A stretch of 64,000 nt of DNA from Deltaproteobacteria bacterium (lineage in GTDB: Bacteria > Myxococcota_A > UBA9160 > JAJDAL01). This document shows, in pieces, positions 19,608 through 27,977 of this stretch (positions are counted from its first letter, which is position 1; the number at the start of each line of letters is the position of its first letter). The position numbers were made by a program, and so were the translations under genes. The notes below the pieces were generated by a model. That model searched no databases, was not told the origin of the DNA, and saw only the letters and a program-made list of their open reading frames with translations. Location: contig JAJDAL010000054.1 in NCBI GenBank assembly GCA_029261875.1, positions 1 through 64,000 on the forward strand, given 5' to 3'.

Positions 19608-19678
19608 TTGCGCCGGGGCGAGCTTGAGGCGCGATTGCGCGAGCGAAATCCGATCGACGTGGAGGTCGCGGACGAGCG

Positions 19679-21274
19679 TCAGGAAGTGGGGCGAACTTTT
19701 CGTCGATCTTTCACGACGCTGAGCAGAGCGCCTGCGCGTTCGATGCGCGCGATCTCGCGTCCCGACAATTTCTTGTGGCAATTGAAACGCGTGTAGGCGA
19801 TGAAGAAATCCGCGCTGCGCGGTTCGCGCGCGAGTTCGAGTCCCGGGGGCAGGAAGTAGGTGGTGGAAATCGGGTTGCCGCAAACTTGCACACGAAAGGG
19901 GCCGGGGCTGCCCTCCGCTTCCACGAAGGCCGCGAGTGCGCGCGCGGCTTCGGACAGGGAGTTTCCCCAGTAGTCGAGTTCGTAGCGTCCCTGGGCACCG
20001 GCGGTTCCGCCCACCAGCGCGTTGTAGAAAACGTATTGGTGGGGATGCAGGACCGCAAGTCGCTGGATCTGAAATCCGCCAGCACAAACGATTGCGACCG
20101 CGAGCAAGCGCGCGGCGAATTCCGAACGCGCGCCGAGCCAGCTCCACACCGCGTCGAAACCAACCGCCGCAGCGGCGGCGAGAAGCGGCAAGAGGAAGAG
20201 GAATTGGCGAATGCCGTCGTAGGCGTTCGGGCGCAACACAAGGAAGTAGGTGAACGGAGCCGCGATCGAGCAGGCGAGCAGGGCGGGCGGGAGGTAGCGG
20301 TCCAAACGCCCGCGTCCGCGCAAGGCCTCGACGCTCGCGAATCCGAACAGCCCGGTGGCGGCGACTGCGCCGAGCAGAACGACCTCCGGAAGCTTGGCAC
20401 CGAAATACAGAAACAAGTAATTCCAAGGCAGGTTGTCGGCCGCCACCGTGCGGCCCGCCAGGAGCACGGGACCGCCCCAGGGGTAGTCGCTGAATACCGT
20501 GATGGCGCGCCAGGGGTTGGCGAAGGGGTCCTGTTGGGCCCAGGGCCACAGCAACAGCATCACCCCATAGGCGACCGCGACCGCGGGCAGCAAGAAACGC
20601 ACGACGGTGTCGCGTGCTTCCCGCCAGGCGAAGCGCCGCTCGCGGATTGCGAGCAGAATCAGATAAAGAAGACCCACCACAGCCAAATAGATGGGTAGAA
20701 AGAATCCCCCGACCCGCACACCGAGCGCCATCCCCATGGCGATCCCCAGTCCGAGTGTGAGTCTCCAGGGGACCTTGGGGAGCCAACCCATCGCGCGCGT
20801 CCCCAACGCGAGGGACCACACCACACCCACCGCGAACGGGATGTCTTTGGGGTTGTTGAACATGTGACCGTAATAACTGGGCGTCAGAAACAGCAGCGCA
20901 GCGGCGAGAAAGGCCGCTCGCGGCCCCGCCAATGAGCGTCCGAGCAGCCAGCAACCCACGATGCCGAGGATTCCCACCAGCGGGTTCAGCAGGTGGCGGG
21001 TCTCGTACTCGCCGAGCGGGGAGAGGCGGTTCGCGAGGGCCGCCACACCGTCGAACAGCCCCCCATACAGATACATGTTGTGATCCGGCAGATAATCGAA
21101 GGCCCGCCGGTCCTCGAGGCCCGAGGTGTAGTAGGCGAGTACGTACTTCCCATATTCGTTGTAATAGGGCTCGTCGGAAGGGATACCGTAGTCTCCGAAG
21201 GTCCATACCACCGCGGCGAGTGCCCCGAGGAGACCCAACAGAGAGAATTTGTCGTAGCGATCCCAGCGCTTCAG
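19679..21274 (-). CDS. GT39-like polytopic membrane glycosyltransferase
   Basis: An integral inner-membrane protein of about 530 residues resembling GT39/PMT or ArnT-type enzymes. These transfer sugars from a polyprenyl-phosphate carrier to a target on the periplasmic side. The first membrane segment is followed by an acidic loop with GIPSDEPYYNEYG, where the DE pair sits at the usual catalytic position. Later motifs are LLNPLVGILG and YGHMFNNPKDIPFA, then about ten hydrophobic segments. The start is uncertain. No ATG, GTG or TTG lies near a good ribosome site, and I placed it at CTG 21274, just before the first membrane helix. An ATG at 21433 would overlap the divergent receptor gene by about 90 bp. 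The substrate is unknown. Confidence 0.75.
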   Translation of the reverse strand: MKRWDRYDKFSLLGLLGALAAVVWTFGDYGIPSDEPYYNEYGKYVLAYYTSGLEDRRAFDYLPDHNMYLYGGLFDGVAALANRLSPLGEYETRHLLNPLVGILGIVGCWLLGRSLAGPRAAFLAAALLFLTPSYYGHMFNNPKDIPFAVGVVWSLALGTRAMGWLPKVPWRLTLGLGIAMGMALGVRVGGFFLPIYLAVVGLLYLILLAIRERRFAWREARDTVVRFLLPAVAVAYGVMLLLWPWAQQDPFANPWRAITVFSDYPWGGPVLLAGRTVAADNLPWNYLFLYFGAKLPEVVLLGAVAATGLFGFASVEALRGRGRLDRYLPPALLACSIAAPFTYFLVLRPNAYDGIRQFLFLLPLLAAAAAVGFDAVWSWLGARSEFAARLLAVAIVCAGGFQIQRLAVLHPHQYVFYNALVGGTAGAQGRYELDYWGNSLSEAARALAAFVEAEGSPGPFRVQVCGNPISTTYFLPPGLELAREPRSADFFIAYTRFNCHKKLSGREIARIERAGALLSVVKDRRKVRPTS

Positions 21275-21339
21275 AGGCTCCCCCCCACGAGCTAACGTTG
21301 GCGGCTCAGTATAGAGAGTTCGGAAATGTTGGGCGGGCC

Positions 21340-23424
21340 ATGACGAATAGGCACTTGCGAGCGGCAGTTCTTCTGATCGGATGCGGATTCGCTCCGATTC
21401 GGGCCGAGGCGGAGCCCGCGCTGCGCGTTCCACCGGTCCGGATCGAGGTCGAACGCAGCACGCGCCCGGGCGATCGCATTGCCGCCGATGTCACGGTGCT
21501 CACGCGGGCCGATCTCGACGCCAATCCGGGACAGACCCTCGACGACGTGCTGCGTCGGTTGCCGGGTTTCCGCTTGTTCCGAAGGACCAGCAGCCAGGTC
21601 GCGCACCCGACGGCCCAGGGCGCCTCCCTGCGCGTGGCGGGGCCGAGTGGCGCGAGCCGAGCCCTGGTCGTCGTCGACGGCGTCCCCTTGAACGATGCCT
21701 TCGGGGGCTGGGTGTACTGGAGCAAGCTGCCGCTCGAAAGCATCGAACGCATCGAAGTGTTGCGCGGTTCCGGGGCGCCGGGTTGGGGCGACGGCGCCCT
21801 CGGCGGCGTGATCGACATTCGAACCCGCGCGCCCGCGGACGCGGGGGTGGCGGCGCGCGCGGAGGCGGGCAATCGCAGCCGAAAGCGCGCCGAATTCTGG
21901 ACCGGGGGTACGCGCGGTGCGGCGGGGGCTGCGTTGTCGGGACGCTACTTCGACAGCAACGGCTATACGCCCGTGGCTTCCGGGCAGCGCGGCGCCATCG
22001 ACAGCCGGGCGGAGGCCGAGCAAATGGCCCTGCGCGGTCGTGTCGATTACGCGTGGACACCGCGTGCACGCGGGCGCGTGGACGCGCAGCTGTTTCGCGA
22101 AGATCGCACCAATGGAACCGAACTGACGGACAATCGAACGCGTTCCGGGGCCTTGCGCGGCGGGGGAGAATTCGATCTAGGGGATTGCGGGCAGCTCGAA
22201 CTGAACGTGTTCGGCGAACGCCAGCAATTCGAAAGTTTGTTTTCGAGTCAGGCCGCGGACCGTTCCAGCGAAAGTCCCGCACTGGATCAATTCGATGTTC
22301 CCTCCGGGCGCCTCGGCACGCGGATCCGCTGGAGCCATACCGTCGGCGCACACCAGCTCGCGGCGGGAGTGAATACGGAATGGCGTTTCGGTGCGACCCG
22401 CGAAGACTTCCGGAACCTGGGCGCGGGGTTCACCCGGCGCCGCAAGGCCGGCGGCGACCAGCTGTTGTCGGGCTTCTACGCCGAAGACGTCTTCTCCCCC
22501 GCAGCGGGCTGGCAGCTCGCGCTGGGGGGGCGCGTGGACTTCTGGCGCAGCTTCGACGGGTTTCGCCGGGAACGCGATTTTCAGACCGGCGCACAGGTTC
22601 GCGACCAGAATTTCCGCTCTCGCGAACGGGTGCTCGCGAGCCCGCGCGTGGCCGTCTCCCGCGAGTGGGGCGACCACATGGCCGTGCGCGCCACGTTCCA
22701 CCAGGGCTTTCGGGTGCCGACGTTGAACGAACTCTACCGGCCCTTTCGGGTTCGCAATGACATCACCGAGGCGAATCCGGATCTCGATCCCGAGCGTTTG
22801 TTGGGAGGAGAGCTCGCCTGGCTCTACGCCGACGACCGGGGGAGCGCTCGGATCACGGCTTTCTGGAACGAATTGGAAGACGCCATTGCGAACGTGACGC
22901 TCGGGGAAGGCGTTGGGGCTGCGATCGCACCGTGCGGTTTCGTCCCCAACGGCGGCACCTGCCGCCAGCGCATGAACCTGGGAAAGACGCGCAATCGCGG
23001 CGTCGAGTTCGAATTCGAGTTGCACCCGTTTTCGCATTGGACCGTGTGGGGGAGCTACGTCTTCAACGACGCCGAGATCCTGCGGGCGTCGCCCGGCAGC
23101 CTCGAGGGCAATTCCATCTTGCAGACGCCGCGTCACGCCTTCGCGCTCGAGGTGCAATACGCCAACCCGCGTTGGTTTACGCTGACCGTCGCCTTGCGTC
23201 ACGTGGGCGCCCAGTTCGAAGACGATCGCAACACGCTCCGCCTGGACGATTACCCGGTTGTCGACGCGGTGCTGTCGCGGGAATTGCTCCCGGGCCTCGA
23301 AGCCTATCTGGCCGGGGAGAACCTGTTCGATCGAGGCTATGCGGTGGGGAAAACCGCAGATGGCTTGGAGACCGTGGGAACACCGGCCGGGGTCCTGGTT
23401 GGAGTCCGCCTGAGACTGCCGTAA
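21340..23424 (+). CDS. TonB-dependent outer-membrane receptor
   Basis: A 694-residue outer-membrane active transporter. The signal peptide is MTNRHLRAAVLLIGCGFAPI followed by an Ala/Glu cleavage region. The plug domain (about 40-165) has VLTRADLDANPGQTLDDVLR, VVVDGVPLNDAFGG, IERIEVLRG and GALGGVIDIRTR. A 22-strand barrel pattern follows, with HQGFRVPTLNELYRPFRV and a final YLAGENLFDRGYAVGKTADG. It ends VGVRLRLP rather than in the usual aromatic residue. BtuB-like and siderophore receptors share this layout; nothing here fixes the substrate. I chose ATG 21340 because the signal peptide begins there, although an in-frame extension reaches 20932. The TSP3-repeat gene follows after 39 bp. Confidence 0.88.
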   Translation: MTNRHLRAAVLLIGCGFAPIRAEAEPALRVPPVRIEVERSTRPGDRIAADVTVLTRADLDANPGQTLDDVLRRLPGFRLFRRTSSQVAHPTAQGASLRVAGPSGASRALVVVDGVPLNDAFGGWVYWSKLPLESIERIEVLRGSGAPGWGDGALGGVIDIRTRAPADAGVAARAEAGNRSRKRAEFWTGGTRGAAGAALSGRYFDSNGYTPVASGQRGAIDSRAEAEQMALRGRVDYAWTPRARGRVDAQLFREDRTNGTELTDNRTRSGALRGGGEFDLGDCGQLELNVFGERQQFESLFSSQAADRSSESPALDQFDVPSGRLGTRIRWSHTVGAHQLAAGVNTEWRFGATREDFRNLGAGFTRRRKAGGDQLLSGFYAEDVFSPAAGWQLALGGRVDFWRSFDGFRRERDFQTGAQVRDQNFRSRERVLASPRVAVSREWGDHMAVRATFHQGFRVPTLNELYRPFRVRNDITEANPDLDPERLLGGELAWLYADDRGSARITAFWNELEDAIANVTLGEGVGAAIAPCGFVPNGGTCRQRMNLGKTRNRGVEFEFELHPFSHWTVWGSYVFNDAEILRASPGSLEGNSILQTPRHAFALEVQYANPRWFTLTVALRHVGAQFEDDRNTLRLDDYPVVDAVLSRELLPGLEAYLAGENLFDRGYAVGKTADGLETVGTPAGVLVGVRLRLP

Positions 23425-23463
23425 GATTTGCTGGGTTTGGGCCATGTAGGCTAAAAGCACCTT

Positions 23464-25929
23464 ATGGAGTCCTCGGGGAAGCCACTGATCCAGCGCTTTT
23501 CGATGGTTTTCTGGCCGGTTATCGGATTGCTCGCGGCTCTGGCGGGCGGCAGTGCCCGGGCCCAGACTCCGCTTCCCTTTGCTCGTGGGGACGCGGTGGG
23601 TCTGAACCTGAATTTCCGGCTGGAGATCCTGGGGATCGGAGAGGCGGATCTCGACCTGACGGGGTCCCTGGTGTGGATGCGGAGCGCACCCCAGGCCCCC
23701 GAAGCATCGAACTGCCGGATCGCGATCGAAGTGGTGGGGCTGCGTGCAGTCGGGGAAGCTTCGCCCTTCGGCGCCATCCGCGTGACCCACGATCCGGCGC
23801 GCAGCGCCGCGGGCGAATTGCAGTCCGCGGGAACGCCGTGCGTGTTTCCGGTTTCGGGTTTCGTCGACCTGGCCTTGCGGATCGAAGTCGAAAATTTTCC
23901 CGTCGACCTCGTCACGGAAACGGAAGTTCGCGTGACGGTTCCCTCCCTCGCAGCACTCCCGCCGCTGTTCGAAAGCTGGATCGCGACCGGGCCCATGGCC
24001 CTGCGGAATGCGGACGATCCGAGTGTGCCCTCGTTTGCCTCGATCTCCGATGCGCTCCGCCTGAGCTTTCCCCACACGCTGACCGCGGTCGCGGGCGACG
24101 ACGCGCTGCTGCAGGGGGTGGGAAGCGATCCGCCCCCCGCGATTCCGGCCGTGCGTCTTTCCCTCCTCGACGAGGACGTCATCGACGCGTTGTCTTTCGG
24201 ATTGGAGACCATCGACGATCCGAGTGTGACACGAATCGCGTTTTCGAAGGCGATGGCCCAGGCTGAAGAGCCTGTTTTCATCTCGGCCTTCACGGATGGC
24301 CACGAGCGCTTGATCGAACCCGCAGAGTTGGGACTCACCGGGAGCGGAGTTGCAGCCCTCGATCTGAGCAGCCCGACGGGGGTCGATTCGGATTCGAATA
24401 CGCTGCCGGAGCGGCCGGTCTTTTTCTCGCTGGCCCCCGGGTCGCCCACGCTGGCCGGGATGGGGGCCGTTGCCGCGGACATTCTGGTGTTCGACCCCAC
24501 GCTGGGGCTCGGGATCTTCGCCTTCGCGGACACGGACCTCGGGCTGACGTTGAATGACGACATCGATGCGCTGTGCCTCATGAAGGCGGGTCTGCCCATT
24601 CCGTTCCTGCGCCACGGGGTCTCCGATGTGGCGGCCCAGTTCGATGGCGTTCGCAACAGCCAACACGATTGGGCCCTCTATTCCCTGGCCCCCGGGTCGC
24701 CTTCCCTCGCGCTCTTTCAGGCGTCGCCGTCGGACATCTTCATCACCAACTTCAGCCGGCGGGTTGGCTCGAACGCGGGGAGCACTGTGTACGTGGACCG
24801 GTCCGCTCTGGGTTTGGGCGCGCAGGATGACATCGACGCCATGAGTTGTGTGCGGGCTCTCGCCGCGGTGGCGATTTCCGGGACCGCGAGCGCGTCGGGT
24901 ACGCTGCTCGCCAACGCCGGGCTTCCCGAAGATGCCGGCGATCCGCTGGCGCCGCGCGACGTGCCGGGAACCTACGACTTCTGGAAAGTCGACAACCCGA
25001 TCGATGGGCATCGGGACGGCCCGTTCGCACTGCCCGAAGCGGCGACGCCGGGTGCGCTACACGTGGGCGACCCCGTAACCCTACCGTGGGATAGCCAGGG
25101 GGCGTGTGGCGGGTTTCAGCTCGATGACACGAAATTCGAGCATGCGGAGCCCGAGCCGGTCTGTGGCCACGGGCGTTTCGTCTCTCTGGTCGGACCGCAG
25201 CTCGAAATCGGCGACGGTGACGCTCCCGAGGAAGTGGCGCGGGCGCTCGCTGAATCGATCGCGAGCGATCCAACCCTGCAGGGGCTGGGAGTCGATGCGC
25301 ATTGGCATCGCAGGACCCCACTCGGGAATGCGGCGCTGATCGTGACGGGCGCGGGACCGACGCGTTTCGAAATTCTCGAGAGCGAAGGCCACGGCATGGC
25401 GTTCGGGAGTCCCGTCGACGTCTTCGCGCTGCCCCTGGTGGGGCCCGCGGATGCGGACCAGGATGGCGTCTTGGACAGCGAAGACAATTGCCCCGCCCAC
25501 GCGAATACGAATCAAGCCGACGAGGACGACGACGGCGTGGGGGATGTTTGCGACAACTGCGTGGACCGGTTCAACCCGCGCCTCGGGGACCTGGGAACGC
25601 CGGACCGGGAAGCCTTTCAATCCTCGACCGGGGGTCAATTGGACGATGATGGAGATGGCTTCGGCAATGCCTGCGACGCCAAATTCCTGGCCGGCGGCCT
25701 GGTGGTCGGGGGGCCGGACCTCGTCGCCCAGCAAAGTTCCTTCAATCGCGATCGGTCCGGCCAAGATTGTGGGCTCCAGCGAAATCTCCCCTGCGCGATC
25801 TTCGATCTCGACAATGCGGGACAATTCATCGGTGCGGCAGATCTGGGCCGCGCGCTGACGCTCTTCAATCGCGCCCCGGGCCCGCGTTGCGGGGCCTGTC
25901 CTTTGGAATGCGAAGGACCCGCCTGCTAA
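23464..25929 (+). CDS. Secreted protein with two DIDAL-type repeats and thrombospondin type 3 calcium-binding repeats
   Basis: An 821-residue exported protein of unknown function. The signal peptide includes FWPVIGLLAALAGGSARA. The middle contains two similar blocks of about 90 residues, each with a SLAPGSPxL strand and ending in DDIDALCLMKAG or DDIDAMSCVRA. Residues about 660-740 carry Asp-rich TSP3 repeats (DADQDGVLDSEDNCP, DEDDDGVGDVCDNC, DDDGDGFGNACDAKF), known to bind calcium in thrombospondins and bacterial OmpA-type surface proteins. The Cys-rich tail contains DLGRALTLFNRAPGP, a motif I have seen in secreted TSP3 proteins of marine delta-type genomes. The likely site is periplasm or cell surface. 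The close spacing suggests co-transcription with the receptor gene. Confidence 0.75.
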   Translation: MESSGKPLIQRFSMVFWPVIGLLAALAGGSARAQTPLPFARGDAVGLNLNFRLEILGIGEADLDLTGSLVWMRSAPQAPEASNCRIAIEVVGLRAVGEASPFGAIRVTHDPARSAAGELQSAGTPCVFPVSGFVDLALRIEVENFPVDLVTETEVRVTVPSLAALPPLFESWIATGPMALRNADDPSVPSFASISDALRLSFPHTLTAVAGDDALLQGVGSDPPPAIPAVRLSLLDEDVIDALSFGLETIDDPSVTRIAFSKAMAQAEEPVFISAFTDGHERLIEPAELGLTGSGVAALDLSSPTGVDSDSNTLPERPVFFSLAPGSPTLAGMGAVAADILVFDPTLGLGIFAFADTDLGLTLNDDIDALCLMKAGLPIPFLRHGVSDVAAQFDGVRNSQHDWALYSLAPGSPSLALFQASPSDIFITNFSRRVGSNAGSTVYVDRSALGLGAQDDIDAMSCVRALAAVAISGTASASGTLLANAGLPEDAGDPLAPRDVPGTYDFWKVDNPIDGHRDGPFALPEAATPGALHVGDPVTLPWDSQGACGGFQLDDTKFEHAEPEPVCGHGRFVSLVGPQLEIGDGDAPEEVARALAESIASDPTLQGLGVDAHWHRRTPLGNAALIVTGAGPTRFEILESEGHGMAFGSPVDVFALPLVGPADADQDGVLDSEDNCPAHANTNQADEDDDGVGDVCDNCVDRFNPRLGDLGTPDREAFQSSTGGQLDDDGDGFGNACDAKFLAGGLVVGGPDLVAQQSSFNRDRSGQDCGLQRNLPCAIFDLDNAGQFIGAADLGRALTLFNRAPGPRCGACPLECEGPAC

Positions 25930-25938
25930 CCCTTCGCC

Positions 25939-26556
25939 ATGACCGGACCCTCACTGCGTGGGATCGCGCTGACGGGAATCCTGTTGCTCGCCGGGACGAG
26001 CTGTGTCACGTCGCCGCCAAGCAACCTCGACAATGCCTGCGCGATCCTGCACGAGAAAGACGATTGGTATGAAGACACGGCGGGTTCGCGAAAGCGCTGG
26101 GGGCTTCCCATCTCCACGCAGCTCGCGATCGTCCACCAGGAATCGCGCTTTCGCGGCGACGTTCGGCCGCGGCGTCGACGCTTCCTGTGGATCTTTCCCG
26201 GCCCCCGGTTGTCGTCGGCCTACGGCTACTCCCAGGCCCTCGAAAGCACGTGGATGGAATACAAGGAGGCGACCGGGAACCGTGGAGCGGATCGCGACGA
26301 TTTCGCCGACGCGGTGGACTTCATCGGTTGGTACGCAGCCCGCGCCCATTCCCGGCTCGGGATCGCGCTGACGGACACCTACTCCCTGTACCTCGCCTAT
26401 CACGAGGGCCTGGGTGGGTACGCGCGGGGCAGCTACCGCGATCAACCCCACGTGCGCTCCCTGGCGCGCAAGGTGGCGACGCGCGCCGCCGCCTATCGTC
26501 GGCAGCTCCTGGGCTGCGAGGAGAGTCTCCGCCGGCCGTGGTGGCAATTTTGGTAG
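25939..26556 (+). CDS. Lytic-transglycosylase-like (SLT-related) lipoprotein
   Basis: A 205-residue lipoprotein-like protein, with LLLAGTSC ending at Cys22. It matches a family annotated as transglycosylase SLT domain protein that may cleave peptidoglycan glycan strands. Visible motifs are WGLPISTQLAIVHQESRFRG, where the Glu of HQES is the expected catalytic acid, then SSAYGYSQALESTWMEYKEA and YLAYHEGLGGY. The lipobox is imperfect (GTSC). It starts 9 bp after the TSP3 gene. Confidence in the fold is good; enzymatic activity is inferred. Confidence 0.82.
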   Translation: MTGPSLRGIALTGILLLAGTSCVTSPPSNLDNACAILHEKDDWYEDTAGSRKRWGLPISTQLAIVHQESRFRGDVRPRRRRFLWIFPGPRLSSAYGYSQALESTWMEYKEATGNRGADRDDFADAVDFIGWYAARAHSRLGIALTDTYSLYLAYHEGLGGYARGSYRDQPHVRSLARKVATRAAAYRRQLLGCEESLRRPWWQFW

Positions 26557-26581
26557 GCTCCCGGTTCGGAAGACGAACCGC

Positions 26582-27400
26582 GTGAACGAAAACCAATCGA
26601 ACTCCGTAGCGATCTATCGGCGCCGCATTCGCGCTTCTCTCGAGCGCGTCTGGGAGAACGTGCGCGATTGGGAACATCTGCCGTGGTTGCACCGCGAGGC
26701 CTTTGCGCGGATCGAATTGCTCGAAGCGGGCAGCTGGGGGTGGCGCGCCCGAATCGGGCTTCACGGCGATCCGTCCCCGGAAATCGAAGTCGCACTCCGC
26801 ATCGAATCCGATGCACAACGCTACGTGGCGAGGACCGAGTCAGGTCCCGGTATCGGGACCGAAATCTGGACGCAGCTCCAGGCCGCGGGCGCCGACGCGA
26901 CGGACATCGAAGTGAATTTTTGCATTCCGGGCGTCGCGCCCGCCGAGCGCGATGCGGTTGGACGCGGATACACGGCGCTCTACACCCAACTCTGGGATCA
27001 AGATGAAGCCATGATGATTCGCCGCGCGGAGTTGCTGGGCCGACGGCCAAAGCCGGGCGCAGCCGAAATCGATTTCATCGAGTTGGGTGACCGGGATGCG
27101 CTTCTGCGTCGGCTTCCGCTGTGCGTCGAAGCCTTCGGTCGGCGCGTTCGCATCCTCGACTGCGCGGGAACCCTCGTCGCGCACGACACGGTCTGTCCCC
27201 ACATGCTGGGTCCCCTGGAGGACGCTCGCGTCGAGAATGGGGCTGTGGTCTGCCCCTGGCACGGCTACCGCTTCGACTTGGCGTCGGGGTGTGAAACGTC
27301 CGGAGGACGCCTGCGGATGTTTCCCGCCCCGCGCGTCGAAATCGACGGCCGGTCGAATCGGGTTCGGCTGGTGCGGGGCCCCGCAGCTTCGACCCGCTGA
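26582..27400 (+). CDS. SRPBCC domain fused to a C-terminal Rieske [2Fe-2S] domain
   Basis: A 272-residue cytoplasmic protein. The N-terminal 150 residues look like an SRPBCC/START hydrophobic-pocket fold (IRASLERVWENVRDWEHLPW). The C-terminal third is a Rieske domain with both ligand pairs, CPH then 16 residues then CPWH. In ring-hydroxylating oxygenase alpha subunits the Rieske domain comes first and is followed by a larger iron catalytic domain. Here the order is reversed and I see no mononuclear-iron site. GTG 26582 is preceded by GGAAG, which lies in the loop of a 7-bp hairpin (26562-26580). The partner reductase and the substrate are unknown. Confidence 0.82.
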   Translation: MNENQSNSVAIYRRRIRASLERVWENVRDWEHLPWLHREAFARIELLEAGSWGWRARIGLHGDPSPEIEVALRIESDAQRYVARTESGPGIGTEIWTQLQAAGADATDIEVNFCIPGVAPAERDAVGRGYTALYTQLWDQDEAMMIRRAELLGRRPKPGAAEIDFIELGDRDALLRRLPLCVEAFGRRVRILDCAGTLVAHDTVCPHMLGPLEDARVENGAVVCPWHGYRFDLASGCETSGGRLRMFPAPRVEIDGRSNRVRLVRGPAASTR

Positions 27401-27418
27401 GCGAGCTACGTTGTCGAA

Positions 27419-27440
27419 TCCCGCACCCCGTGGTGCGGGA
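27419..27440. terminator. 9-bp hairpin between Rieske and BON genes
   Basis: TCCCGCACC pairs perfectly with GGTGCGGGA around the loop CCGT. It lies 18 bp past the Rieske stop codon. There is no T run on either strand, so it may be an attenuator, an RNA-processing site or a weak terminator. Confidence 0.35.
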
Positions 27441-27485
27441 AGAATTGGAATCGTGGACAGAGTCAGAATGTACGAGGCGGAAAAA

Positions 27486-27977
27486 ATGCGAGGATGGGCG
27501 ATCGGTTTGGGACTTGCGTTGGTTTTGGCGGGCACGGGGTGCGGCGGAGAAGATCAGGTCGAAGCCCTGGAGCGCGCCAGTGAACGGCTCGCCGTTGCAC
27601 GCAAGGCGGTCGAGGATGCGCAGTTGCATGTCGACCGGCAGGCCGAGGCCGTCGATTCAGCCAACGAGAAACTCAAGCAGGCCTACGAAGTCCTCCACAC
27701 CGCCGAACAGAAGCTGGCCGATACCGAGGATGAAATCGATCTGCGCGCCACGGATGCGGTGCTGTTTCGCCTGATTCAAAAGCGTCTCCTGGATGACGAC
27801 GATCTCGAAGACGTCGCCATCTCCGCCCGCGTCAGCAAAGGCGTTGTCACGCTCAGCGGCACGGTTCCGAACGAGGAACTGCGCGAGCGCGCCATCGACA
27901 TTGCGCGCGACACGCCGGGCGTCGTGTCGGTCGAGAGCCGCATCGAGATTCCCGTCGGCGCGGCGCCGCCCGTTTGA
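27486..27977 (+). CDS. BON-domain lipoprotein with coiled coil
   Basis: About 163 residues. MRGWAIGLGLALVLAGTGC forms a lipoprotein signal with Cys19. Residues about 25-90 are a heptad-like, Ala/Glu/Lys-rich coiled coil (VEALERASERLAVARKAVED). The C-terminus is a BON domain (SKGVVTLSGTVPNEELRERA, then TPGVVSVESRI), a small fold in periplasmic proteins such as OsmY that is thought to touch phospholipid or envelope surfaces. ATG 27486 has GAGGCGG upstream; ATG 27468 is an alternative. Its stop overlaps the start of the crotonase gene (TTGA), so the two are probably translationally coupled. Confidence 0.8.
   Translation: MRGWAIGLGLALVLAGTGCGGEDQVEALERASERLAVARKAVEDAQLHVDRQAEAVDSANEKLKQAYEVLHTAEQKLADTEDEIDLRATDAVLFRLIQKRLLDDDDLEDVAISARVSKGVVTLSGTVPNEELRERAIDIARDTPGVVSVESRIEIPVGAAPPV

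Noticed and set aside
20932-21339. In-frame N-terminal extension of the TonB-dependent receptor
   Set aside because: The extension is Arg-rich, overlaps the glycosyltransferase gene on the other strand and would bury the signal peptide that begins at ATG 21340.
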